A DNA stretch of 11,312 nt, taken from Chloroflexota bacterium (GTDB taxonomy: Bacteria; Chloroflexota; Limnocylindria; Limnocylindrales; CSP1-4). Below the pieces are notes generated by a model, which was not told the DNA's origin, ran no database searches, and worked only from the letters and a program-made list of their open reading frames with translations. The DNA lies in contig JAJYDP010000107.1 of assembly GCA_021777365.1 (NCBI GenBank), positions 1 through 11,312 on the forward strand, given 5' to 3'. Positions 1-6,514 of this stretch are shown here, one piece after another. The translations under genes and the position numbers were made by a program. Numbering within the stretch: the first letter of the stretch is position 1; each line of letters starts with the position of its first letter.

Positions 1-586
1 CCCGGGCGCGGGCCAGCGCACAGATGGCGACCAGCTCCTCGGACGGGATGCGGGTGCCCGTCGGGTTCGCGGGGCTGGCCATCATGACGGCGCTGGTGCG
101 CTCGCTCCAGGCGTCGGCCACGGCGGCCGCACTCAGCTGGAGGCGCGTTGCGGGCGATGTGGGCACCGCGACGACGCTCCCGCCAAAGGAGGCCACCAGC
201 TGGCGGTTGCAGGGGTAGGCCGGATCGGCGAGCAGGACCTCGTCACCGGGCTCGGTCGTCACCGCGATGACCAGGAGGAGGGCTGCAGAGGCGCCCGAGG
301 TGATGGCGATGCGCACGGGATCGACGGCCACGCCGTGGCGATCACGGTAGAAGTCGGCGATCGCTTGGCGCAGCACCGGCAGGCCCAGTGCTGGCGTGTA
401 GGGGAGGGGACGGCCGTCCATGACCTCGCACATCGCCTCGCGCACCGCGGGCGGGGCGCCGTAGTCGGGCTCGCCCAGGCTGAGCTTCACCACGTGATGT
501 CCCGTGGCCTCGAGCTCCGCGGCGCGCTGCCCGAACGACATGGCGTAGAAGGGCTCGACGGTCTGGGCGCGGTGAGCGATCTTCAT
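1..586 (-). CDS. PLP-dependent class I/II aminotransferase, N-terminal part (runs off the window)
   Basis: The minus-strand frame opens at ATG 586-584, preceded by a strong GGAGGAGGG ribosome-binding site at about 591-599, and stays open to the left edge (195 codons), so the gene is partial. Visible signatures of fold-type I aminotransferases (aspartate aminotransferase superfamily), in order: SLGEPDY near residue 38, the substrate-loop segment PYTPALGLPVLRQAI, the cofactor-binding stretch ITSGASAALLL, DPAYPCNRQLV, and ASPANPTG near the cut. The PLP lysine would lie beyond the window. The family transfers amino groups between amino acids and 2-oxo acids in the cytoplasm; the substrate cannot be told from this half. 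It is divergent from the thioesterase-like gene across about 170 bases. The family call is firm, the substrate unknown. Confidence 0.9.
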   Translation of the reverse strand, partial: MKIAHRAQTVEPFYAMSFGQRAAELEATGHHVVKLSLGEPDYGAPPAVREAMCEVMDGRPLPYTPALGLPVLRQAIADFYRDRHGVAVDPVRIAITSGASAALLLVIAVTTEPGDEVLLADPAYPCNRQLVASFGGSVVAVPTSPATRLQLSAAAVADAWSERTSAVMMASPANPTGTRIPSEELVAICALARAR

Positions 587-757
587 GAGCCCTCCTCCGG
601 TCGCGGGACGCGTGGGGGCGGGTCACCCCTTCACGGGTCGACCCCATCGTGGCACGTTGCCGAGGCGTCCCGCGGCCGATGGGGGGATCTCGCGCGTGCC
701 AGGCTGTTCGCCGAAGGGCTGCTGGCGACCGGGGAGCGGGTCGAGGAAGGACGGGTC
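587..757. promoter_or_regulatory. Divergent intergenic region between aminotransferase and thioesterase genes
   Basis: These 171 bases separate two divergent start codons and must hold the promoters of both genes. I see the two ribosome-binding sites (GGAGGAGGG for the minus gene, GAGGAAGG at 743-750 for the plus gene). I see no convincing -10/-35 pair or operator palindrome; the region is as GC-rich as the genes. Confidence 0.4.
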
Positions 758-1552
758 GTGGTGGAAGGGGAACGGGGTCCGGAGGCCTACTTCGAGCGCG
801 AGTCGGTCAGGCGATTTCGCCCGACCCCGCACGTGGGGGGAGGATGGAATCCCGACGAGCAGCACATCGCGCCCGCGATCGGCCTGCTCGCCCACATGAT
901 CGAAAGGGACCGCGACCAGCGCCGCGGCGACGGCCTGGCCATCTCCCGCCTCTCCTGCGACATCTTGGGCACGCTCCCGTTGGAGAGCATCCAGATCGAG
1001 ATCGACGTGCTGCGACCTGGACGCACCATCGAGCTCGTCGAGGCGCGGCTCGTCCACGACGGCCGCTGCGCCGCGCTGGCGCGGGCGTGGCTCGTTCTGC
1101 GCCACGACACGCGGGACTACGCGGGCACGCCGCTGACGCGCATCGCCGCACCCGACGACCTGCCGTCGCGCGACCCGGGCCGCCTGTGGCCCGGTGGCTT
1201 CGTGCGCTCCGTCGAGGCTCGGGGCGCAGGTGACGAACCCGGTCGCGCGACGTTCTGGATCCGCACCGACGTCGAGCTGGTCGCGGGCGAGGCCGCCAGT
1301 CCCACGGCCCGGATGCTCGGCATCGTCGACATCGCCAACGGGGCCACACCTCGGGTCTCCGCCGCGCAGGTCTTCTTCCCCAATCTCGATCTCACGGCGC
1401 ACATCTTTCGCGAGCCCTGCGGCGACTGGGTCGGCTTCGACACGTACGTGTCCTTCGGACCCGACGGTCTCGGACTCACGCACAGCGTCCTGCACGACAC
1501 CTCGGGACCCCTGGGGGCCGTCGAGCAGACGCTCACCGTGCGGCCCCGATGA
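758..1552 (+). CDS. Acyl-CoA thioesterase-like protein (double hot-dog, TesB/4HBT_3 type)
   Basis: The open frame extends upstream into the antisense of the aminotransferase, but homology-like sequence begins near PEAYFERESVRRFRPTPH, so GTG 758 is the best start. It has GAGGAAGG seven bases upstream and gives 264 residues, the usual length of actinobacterial thioesterase-family proteins. GTG 761 is the alternative. The pattern GGGWNPDEQHIAPAIGLLAH in the first 50 residues, LRPGRTIELVEARLVHDGR near the end of the first hot-dog repeat, and FPNLDLTAH...GDWVGFDTYV...HSVLHDTSGPLGAVEQTLTVRPR in the second repeat are typical of the family, which hydrolyses or binds acyl-CoA thioesters in the cytoplasm. 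The substrate is unknown. The gene stands alone. I recognise the family from memory of consensus patterns and ran no search. Confidence 0.85.
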   Translation: MVEGERGPEAYFERESVRRFRPTPHVGGGWNPDEQHIAPAIGLLAHMIERDRDQRRGDGLAISRLSCDILGTLPLESIQIEIDVLRPGRTIELVEARLVHDGRCAALARAWLVLRHDTRDYAGTPLTRIAAPDDLPSRDPGRLWPGGFVRSVEARGAGDEPGRATFWIRTDVELVAGEAASPTARMLGIVDIANGATPRVSAAQVFFPNLDLTAHIFREPCGDWVGFDTYVSFGPDGLGLTHSVLHDTSGPLGAVEQTLTVRPR

Positions 1553-1979
1553 GTTGGAGGGAGACGCGACGCGGAGGCCGCGGACGTGGTTGCGCCTTCG
1601 ATGCCGGAAGGCCTCGTCGTGTGCGCGCCGACGCGCGATGACGGCCTGAGCTGGCGCGCCGCGAACGAGGCGAAGCGGTGACGAGCTAGGCGTGGTGCGG
1701 AACCGCGTTGCGGGCGGAACCGTGATGCGCGAGGAGAGCCTCGGTGCGTCGCGCTGAGCCAGGTCAGGCCGATGCGCTCACCCTTGCTTGGGACCATCTG
1801 GACGGACGATGAAGCTGATTCTCGCGCGGAACAAGCCACACAACATCAAGGGAAGTCCCGCCCCGTGGAGTTTGCGCGACTGGGCTTCTACCGAGTCTTC
1901 GCAGCCGAGCTTCGTGCAGGTCTCTCACCTGGGGAATGTCGGCAATGCTCGAAAACTGAACACTTTCGACGGGGCGGAT
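1553..1979. other. Gene-free stretch between thioesterase gene and IS remnants
   Basis: About 430 bases with no frame that looks coding; the short open frames present lack a ribosome-binding site and any recognisable motif. Toward the right edge, GCTCGAAAACTGAACAC at 1947-1963 resembles the kind of sequence I associate with ends of other IS elements (possibly IS21 type), but this is a weak memory-based hint. I see no tRNA and no convincing terminator hairpin. Confidence 0.4.
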
Positions 1980-2246
1980 TCAACCGGTCGTCGCAATGAG
2001 CTCGGCGATCCGGCGCTTCTCCGCGGTCGTCGTGCCGCCGACCAGACCCTCGTCGACGTCGGCCTGACGCACCCCGGCTCGCACGCTCTCGAGGCCGTAG
2101 CCGAGCTGATTGGCGACCCGCTGGACGGTCCCGTGACTCGTGCCGAGCTCGTCGCGCAACGTCCGCACGAGGCGGACGGCCTGCGCCTTCTCCTCGGCGC
2201 TCTAGCGCCGACCCTTCGGTAACTCTCGTTGCTTCGTTGTTCCCAT
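1980..2246 (-). pseudogene. IS3-family transposase OrfA remnant (amber stop, C-terminally truncated)
   Basis: Reading minus from ATG 2246, the frame gives a short basic N-terminus, hits an in-frame TAG at 2204-2202 (codon 15), then continues as SAEEKAQAVRLVRTLRDELG, followed by a helix-turn-helix segment with GTVQRVANQLGYGLESVR and then TAEKRRIAEL. This matches the DNA-binding N-terminal half of IS3-family OrfA (HTH_Tnp_1 type). The expected leucine-zipper and linker (ERENRELRRANEIL type) is missing: after IAEL the frame runs into IATTG and TGA at 1982-1980, so the element is cut there. Family members usually have Trp after ESVR-x; here it is Gly. With the amber stop and truncation this is clearly dead. 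OrfB is absent. Its terminus lies at 2319 against the IS481 remnant. Confidence 0.85.
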
Positions 2247-2319
2247 GACTCCATCCTTGTTTCCAAAGTCTGGAGCCTCCAACCAACCCAGGAGCCTCCA
2301 ACCAACCCAGGGCGATTCA
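2247..2319 (-). mobile_element. Left terminal region of the IS3-family remnant
   Basis: On the minus strand the sequence upstream of orfA starts TGAATCGCC at 2319-2311. The IS481 transposase reading resumes at 2320, so 2319/2320 is the apparent IS3 boundary. IS3-family ends commonly begin TG; the exact terminus is inferred because the partner end is deleted and no target duplication can be checked. Confidence 0.55.
2272..2309. repeat. Two perfect tandem copies of a 19-bp unit
   Basis: GGAGCCTCCAACCAACCCA occurs at 2272-2290 and again immediately at 2291-2309. It lies just inside the IS3 terminus, so the transposon end region has an extra 19-bp copy. Seen directly; its cause (replication slippage or a natural part of the element) is unknown. 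Confidence 0.95.
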
Positions 2320-2920
2320 GTGATCCGGGCCTCTCGCGCCACCCACCACCGCTACGAGCGCGCCACGCCGGGCGAGCTCGTGCACGTGGACGTGAAGAAA
2401 CTCGGGCGCATCCCCAACGGCGGGGGCTGGCGAGCCCTCGGGCGCGAGGTCGGGGAGACCTACGAGAAGAAGCGCCGGCGCATCGGCTTCGACTACGTCC
2501 ACTCCATGGTCGACGACCACTCGCGCTTCGCCTGCGACGAGGTCCTGGCCGACGAGACCGGACCCACCTGCGCGGGATTCCTCCTGCGCGGCGGCGGCCT
2601 TCGCCGAGGCGGGCATCGCAATGATCGGTGAGGTCATGAGCGACAACGCCATGAACTACGGACTGAGCACCGACTTCCAACGGGCCCTCGAGACCCTGGG
2701 AGCCCGTCACGCACTCATCCGACCGCACTGCCCCTGGCAGAACGGCAAGGTCGAGAGGCTCAACCGCACCCTCCAGATCGAGTGGGCCTATCGGCGCGTC
2801 TACACCTCTAACGCACAGCGCACACGGGCCCTGGCATCATGGCTGCGGCGCTACAACACGCAGCGTCCCCACGCAGCTCTCGAAGGTCGGCCACCAATCA
2901 GTCGACTGTCACCAACGTGA
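2320..2920 (+). pseudogene. IS481-family transposase, 3' part, frameshifted
   Basis: From 2320 the frame reads VIRASRATHHRYERATPGEL followed by HVDVKKLGRIP, then VDDHSRFACDEVLADETGPT, the start of an rve/DDE integrase core. After FLLR at about 2587-2591, in a GC-repeat (CGCGGCGGCGGCC), the homologous reading moves to the next frame: AAAFAEAGIAMIGEVMSDNAM, then RPHCPWQNGKVERLNRTL, and it ends PPISRLSPT with TGA at 2918-2920 inside the inverted repeat. A one-base insertion (or two-base loss) explains this. The three DDE residues can be placed: Asp in HVDVKK, Asp in MSDNAM, Glu in GKVERLN. The N-terminal helix-turn-helix portion is missing, cut at the IS3 boundary. IS481 transposases are normally about 320-350 aa from one frame, so truncation plus frameshift make this non-functional. 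Confidence 0.9.
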
Positions 2921-2932
2921 TGGCCGGTTACA
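2907..2932 (+). repeat. IS481-type right terminal inverted repeat (IRR)
   Basis: The plus-strand sequence starts TGTCACCAACGT and ends GGTTACA at 2932. Its reverse complement matches the IRL at 9229-9254 in 23 of 26 positions (hand alignment). The outer flank is TCTAGA (2933-2938), which fits the NCTAGN target known for IS481. The repeat contains the transposase stop codon. Confidence 0.85.
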
Positions 2933-2933
2933 T

Positions 2934-3656
2934 CTAGAGGGCAGCGTGGCGGCACGCCGCAGTGAGCGCGCTCTCGGTGGCGACCACCGTGAGGTCGCCA
3001 CCGAGCAGGTGGGTGGCGGGGACATCCTCGACGCGCCGTCCCTCGAACAGGGTGGCCAGAACCGGCCCCTTGGCCGCGCCGGCCACCAGCATCAGCACCG
3101 AGCGCGCCGCGCGCAGGTCGGAAAGCCCCAGCGTGACGGCGCGGGTGGGTCGGGTGCTCGGTCCCTCGCCGGGGAAGTTGTCCTCGAGGGTCTCGGGGGC
3201 CAGACGTACCACGTGGGTGCGGGTCGAATCGAGGGCGCCGGGCTCGTTGAAGCCGACGTGTCCGTTGCGCCCCACGCCGACGATCGCGAGATCCAGCCCG
3301 CCCGCCGCGTCAAGGGCCCGGTCGTAGCGGGCGGGGTCCGCGGCGTCGGTGGCCGGGTCGAGGCGGTGGACGGTGGCCTCCTCGAGCAGGGGGCCCAGGT
3401 GCTCGGCGAGGAAGGCGGCGAAGCTGCGCTCGGGGTAGCCGGGCAGGTCGACGTACTCGTCGAGCATGAAGACCCGCGCCGCGGACCAGTCGAGCTTGCC
3501 GCGCAGGTGGCGGCGGCGCAGCTCGCGGTAGAGGGGGATCGGGGTCGAGCCGGTGGGCGTGGTGAGGCTCAGGGCGGGCCGCTCGGCGAAGGCCTCGGCG
3601 ACGAGGTCGGCCGCCACCTCGCCGAGGTGCTCGTCGGGCACCTGGTGCAGCTTCAT
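2934..3656 (-). CDS. nagB: Glucosamine-6-phosphate deaminase-like protein (NagB/SIS-isomerase family)
   Basis: ATG 3656-3654 overlaps the TGA of the kinase gene by ATGA, so the two are probably translationally coupled. The product is 240 aa, close to Bacillus-type NagB. Motifs: TTPTGSTPIPLYREL (residues about 32-46, phosphate/sugar loop), MLDEYVDLP (Asp66, equivalent of the catalytic Asp in the DEYVGL motif), VGVGRNGHVGFNEP (residues 126-139, with the catalytic His133 and Glu138), and PATHLLGGDLTVVATESAL near the C-terminus. The N in GRNGH replaces the Asp of E. coli NagB but is usual in the shorter Gram-positive group. NagB converts glucosamine-6-phosphate to fructose-6-phosphate and ammonia; an operon with a kinase and class III aminotransferase leaves room for another amino-sugar phosphate as substrate. 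The stop TAG lies in the CTAG used by the IS481 element. Confidence 0.85.
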   Translation of the reverse strand: MKLHQVPDEHLGEVAADLVAEAFAERPALSLTTPTGSTPIPLYRELRRRHLRGKLDWSAARVFMLDEYVDLPGYPERSFAAFLAEHLGPLLEEATVHRLDPATDAADPARYDRALDAAGGLDLAIVGVGRNGHVGFNEPGALDSTRTHVVRLAPETLEDNFPGEGPSTRPTRAVTLGLSDLRAARSVLMLVAGAAKGPVLATLFEGRRVEDVPATHLLGGDLTVVATESALTAACRHAAL

Positions 3657-5068
3657 CGCGGGGCCGCCGAGAGGGCCGGGGCCACCTCGAGGTAGCGCTC
3701 GAGACGGGACCCCAGGACCTCGCTGTAGTGGGGGTCGAGCGCGGGCAGCACCTCGGGTGAGGGGGCGGAGCCGCCGGCCTCGAGTCCCAGGCTCTCGAAG
3801 GCGAGGCGGGCGGCGCCCAGAACAGAGGGGCTCACGCCTCGCAGGGCGCGCACCGGCGCCTCGGCGAGGTGGGTGAGGATCGCCGGGCGCAGCAGACCCG
3901 AGTCGGGGGCGGCCACGCAGGTGAGAGGCTCCCCCTCGAGGGAGGTGGCGAGAAGGCACCGCCAGGTCTCGAAGGCGATGGCCTCGAAGAGGGCGAGGGC
4001 CAGGTCGGCCGGGGAGGTGGACAGCGTCAACCCGGCGAGCGTCCCCGTGAGGTCGCTACGCCACAGGGCCCCCTGCTCGCCGCCGGCGAGGTACGGCAGG
4101 GCCAGCGCGCCACAGTGGGCCGGATCGGGGTGGGAGAGCGCCAGGGCCTCGAGCTCAGCGGCGCTGCGCCCGACGAGGCGCGCGAGCCAGCCGATCGAGG
4201 AACCGGTGGCGAGCAGGTCGAGCTCGACGCCGACCCGACCAGGACCCGCGAGCGGGGTCACCAGCACCTGCTCGGGGCGGGGCCGGTCCGCCGGCCAGGT
4301 GGCCAGGATCACCGTCGAGGAGCCGTCGATGATCGAGACGCCCGGGCCGACCTCTTGCTCGAGCCAGTGGTGGGCGCACACCGAGTCGGCCCCGCCGAGC
4401 ACGACCGGCGTCCCGGAGCGCAGACCGGGGAGCCGGTCCTCTAGCAGGGGGGCGTGATGGGTCGAGCCGACGACGGGGGGCAGGAGTCCGGAGGGAACGT
4501 CGAGGACCCCGAGGAGCTCCTCGCTCCAGGCGGCCCGCGCGAGGTCGTAGACGCCGTAGCCCGAGGCGGTCGAGGGCTCGGTGGCCAGCTCGCCGGTCAG
4601 CCAGCAGAAGAGGTAGTCGCGCGCCGAGAGCAGAGTGCTCGCCAGGCCCCCGCGCCGCAGATGCATCGGCACCAGGTAGCGCCCGTCGATCGGAGCCCCC
4701 GAGAGCTGGGCGAAGCGACGGCGCTGGGCGTCGTCGAGGCGCGCCTCGACGAGCTCGTCGGCGCGCGAGTCCTGCCAGGTGACGGCCGGGCCGACGACCT
4801 CGCGGTTGGCGTCGAGGGCGACCAGGGTGGGCATCTGACCGGTCAGGGCGACAGCCCGGGCCGCGCCGGCCTCCTCGCCGAGCTCGGTGAGGGCCGAGCG
4901 GATCCCCTCGGTCCAGTCGCCCACACGCTGCTCGGCCTGGCCCGGCTCCTCGGTGAGGGTGGCATAGGGGCGCGAGGCGGACGCCCTCACCACCAGATCC
5001 TGGTCGACGAGGGCGACCTTTACCCTCGAGGTCCCCAGGTCGATCGCCAGGACCGAGGCTCGGCTCAC
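3653..5068 (-). CDS. FGGY-family carbohydrate kinase
   Basis: A cytoplasmic ATP-dependent sugar/polyol kinase of 471 aa, normal for the family, on an actin/hexokinase-like fold. It starts at GTG 5068-5066, ten bases after the aminotransferase stop, and gives VSRASVLAIDLGTSRVKVAL, which places the phosphate-1 loop DLGTSRVK at residues 10-17. Starts further upstream would overlap the aminotransferase. Further signatures: LTGQMPTLVALD and VTWQDSRADE (xylulokinase-like substrate segment), VVLGGADSVCAHHWL followed by SIIDGSSTVILAT (phosphate-2 region), and PSVLGAARLAFESLG near the C-terminus (adenosine motif). The substrate within FGGY (xylulose, gluconate, erythritol, others) cannot be fixed from sequence alone. 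It is the middle gene of a three-gene operon; its end overlaps nagB by 4 bases. No key motif is missing. Confidence 0.88.
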   Translation of the reverse strand: MSRASVLAIDLGTSRVKVALVDQDLVVRASASRPYATLTEEPGQAEQRVGDWTEGIRSALTELGEEAGAARAVALTGQMPTLVALDANREVVGPAVTWQDSRADELVEARLDDAQRRRFAQLSGAPIDGRYLVPMHLRRGGLASTLLSARDYLFCWLTGELATEPSTASGYGVYDLARAAWSEELLGVLDVPSGLLPPVVGSTHHAPLLEDRLPGLRSGTPVVLGGADSVCAHHWLEQEVGPGVSIIDGSSTVILATWPADRPRPEQVLVTPLAGPGRVGVELDLLATGSSIGWLARLVGRSAAELEALALSHPDPAHCGALALPYLAGGEQGALWRSDLTGTLAGLTLSTSPADLALALFEAIAFETWRCLLATSLEGEPLTCVAAPDSGLLRPAILTHLAEAPVRALRGVSPSVLGAARLAFESLGLEAGGSAPSPEVLPALDPHYSEVLGSRLERYLEVAPALSAAPR

Positions 5069-5078
5069 GAGTCCGACC

Positions 5079-6437
5079 CTAGGAGAGGGCGACGGCGCGC
5101 ACGACGACGGCGTCGAGGCTGGCAACGGCGCGCTCGAGCGTCAGCTCGATGTCCTCGTCGGTGTGGGCGAAGGAGAGGAAGAGGTTCTCGAGGTGGCCGG
5201 GGTGGAAGAGCACACCGCGGTCGAGCATCTCCTCCCACCAGATCCGGAACAGGTCGGCGCGGGCGTGGCGCGCGGCGTCGCGGTAGTTGCGGATCGGGGC
5301 GTCGGAGAACCAGACCTGGTAGACGGGCCCGAGTCCCACCACCGACCCGGCGATACCCCTGTCGACGAGGAGCTGGGCCAGCCCCTCGCGCAGGCGGTCG
5401 CTGCGCCGGTAGAGGTCCTCGTAGGAGGCCTCATTGGCCAGGTGACGGATGGCCTCGTGGGCCGCCGCGACGGCGATGGCATTGCCCGAGTAGGTCCCGG
5501 CGATGGAGACCCGGCCCTCGCTGGCCAGGTCCATCACGTCGCGGCGCCCGCCGAGCGCGGCGACGGGGAAGCCGCCGCCGAGGCCCTTGGCCAAGACGGT
5601 GAGGTCGGGGGTGACACCGAGCTTCTCCTGGGCGCCGCCCAGGGCGATGCGAAAACCCGTGATCACCTCGTCGAAGATGAGCAGTGCGCCCTCGCGAGTG
5701 CAGATCTCGCGTAGCCCCTCGAGGTAGCCCGGCTCGGGCAGGATGCAGCCGGTGTTGCACATTATGGGCTCGGTGATGATCGCGGCGATCTCACCGGGGT
5801 TCTCGGCAAACAGCTCCTCGATCACCCCGAGGTCGTTCCAGGGCGCGATCACGAGGCTCTGGCCCATCTCGGGTGTGACCCCGGGGCCCTGGGGCAGGGC
5901 TACCGGGTGGCGGTCTGGTCCGGCGGCGGCGAGGTCGGGGTGCTTGGACCAGTAGATGCCGTCGGAGAAGCCGTGGTACTGACCCTCGAAGCGCACCACC
6001 TTGCGCCGGCCCGTGAACGTGCGCGCCAGGCGCAGCGCGTAGAGCACCCCCTCGGTCCCCGAGTTGACGAGTCGGGCCGTCTCCACCGAGGGCACGGCGG
6101 CGGCGATGAGGTGGGCCAGTTCGATCTCGATGGCGGTGGGCATCGCGAAGACGGTCCCGGCACTGGCTATGCGCGCGCTCACCGCGGCCGTGACGCCCTC
6201 GGGACGGTGCCCGAGCAGCATCGGTCCGAGGCCCAACAGGTAGTCGATGTACTCGTTGCCGTCCACGTCGAACACCCGGCTGCCGGTGCCGTGGTCGACG
6301 AAGAGCGGGTGGGGCTCCCAGCCCGAGAAGCGGGCCCGCGCCGTGGAGTTAACGCCTCCGGGGATGACCTTGAGGGCCTGGTGGTAGAGCTTGGCGGAGG
6401 TGGCGTAGCGCTCGGGGTGCAAAAAGGAGAAGGTCAT
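5079..6437 (-). CDS. Class III PLP aminotransferase, glutamate-1-semialdehyde 2,1-aminomutase-like
   Basis: First gene of the minus operon, 452 aa. ATG 6437-6435 (MTFSFLHPERY) has AAGGG about eight bases upstream; an earlier in-frame start would run through the promoter palindrome and is unlikely. Motifs: IPGGVNSTAR (residues 25-34, as in HemL), VDGNEYIDY, VNSGTEGVLYALRLAR (about 124-139, PLP phosphate binding; HemL usually has NSGTEA), FEGQYHGFSDG, IFDEVITGFR (Asp256 for the PLP ring nitrogen), and LAKGLGGGFPVAALGG with the Schiff-base Lys284. HemL makes 5-aminolevulinate for haem, but this gene sits with a sugar kinase, a NagB-like protein and a permease, not haem genes. A catabolic aminotransferase or aminomutase on the imported substrate is therefore more likely than true HemL. 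Stop TAG lies in CCTAGG at 5078-5083. Confidence 0.88.
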   Translation of the reverse strand: MTFSFLHPERYATSAKLYHQALKVIPGGVNSTARARFSGWEPHPLFVDHGTGSRVFDVDGNEYIDYLLGLGPMLLGHRPEGVTAAVSARIASAGTVFAMPTAIEIELAHLIAAAVPSVETARLVNSGTEGVLYALRLARTFTGRRKVVRFEGQYHGFSDGIYWSKHPDLAAAGPDRHPVALPQGPGVTPEMGQSLVIAPWNDLGVIEELFAENPGEIAAIITEPIMCNTGCILPEPGYLEGLREICTREGALLIFDEVITGFRIALGGAQEKLGVTPDLTVLAKGLGGGFPVAALGGRRDVMDLASEGRVSIAGTYSGNAIAVAAAHEAIRHLANEASYEDLYRRSDRLREGLAQLLVDRGIAGSVVGLGPVYQVWFSDAPIRNYRDAARHARADLFRIWWEEMLDRGVLFHPGHLENLFLSFAHTDEDIELTLERAVASLDAVVVRAVALS

Positions 6438-6514
6438 GTCGTCCCTTAGGTCATTATGATGACATAATGATTCTACCACTCCAGTGGGGATCTGGAGGGT
6501 GAAGGGGGGCGGCG
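6438..6514. promoter_or_regulatory. Divergent promoter region of the aminotransferase operon and the permease gene
   Basis: These 77 bases lie between divergent starts and are markedly more AT-rich than their surroundings. CATAAT-like -10 candidates occur on both strands within the palindrome (plus 6464-6469; minus 6458-6453). I see no clear -35. The permease ribosome-binding site is GGAGGGTGAAGGGGGG at 6494-6509. Confidence 0.55.
6451..6470. promoter_or_regulatory. Candidate operator: 8-bp perfect inverted repeat with 4-bp centre
   Basis: TCATTATG (6451-6458) and CATAATGA (6463-6470) are exact reverse complements around ATGA. The site is centred in the only intergenic gap of the divergent catabolic unit and overlaps the best -10 candidates of both sides, so a bound dimer could repress both transcripts. 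A GntR-family regulator is encoded nearby (9256-9981) and is the obvious candidate ligand; that link is inference. Confidence 0.6.

Noticed and set aside
335..757. N-terminal extension of the thioesterase frame
   Set aside because: It is antisense to the aminotransferase coding sequence up to 586 and has no family-like residues; GTG 758 with GAGGAAGG is the better start.
623..1495. 290-codon minus-strand open frame opposite the thioesterase gene
   Set aside because: No motif, and the plus strand carries a recognisable thioesterase with a good ribosome-binding site.
5079..6437. True hemL (haem biosynthesis)
   Set aside because: Context is catabolic, with no haem genes nearby, and the NSGTEA motif is NSGTEG; kept as HemL-like class III aminotransferase.
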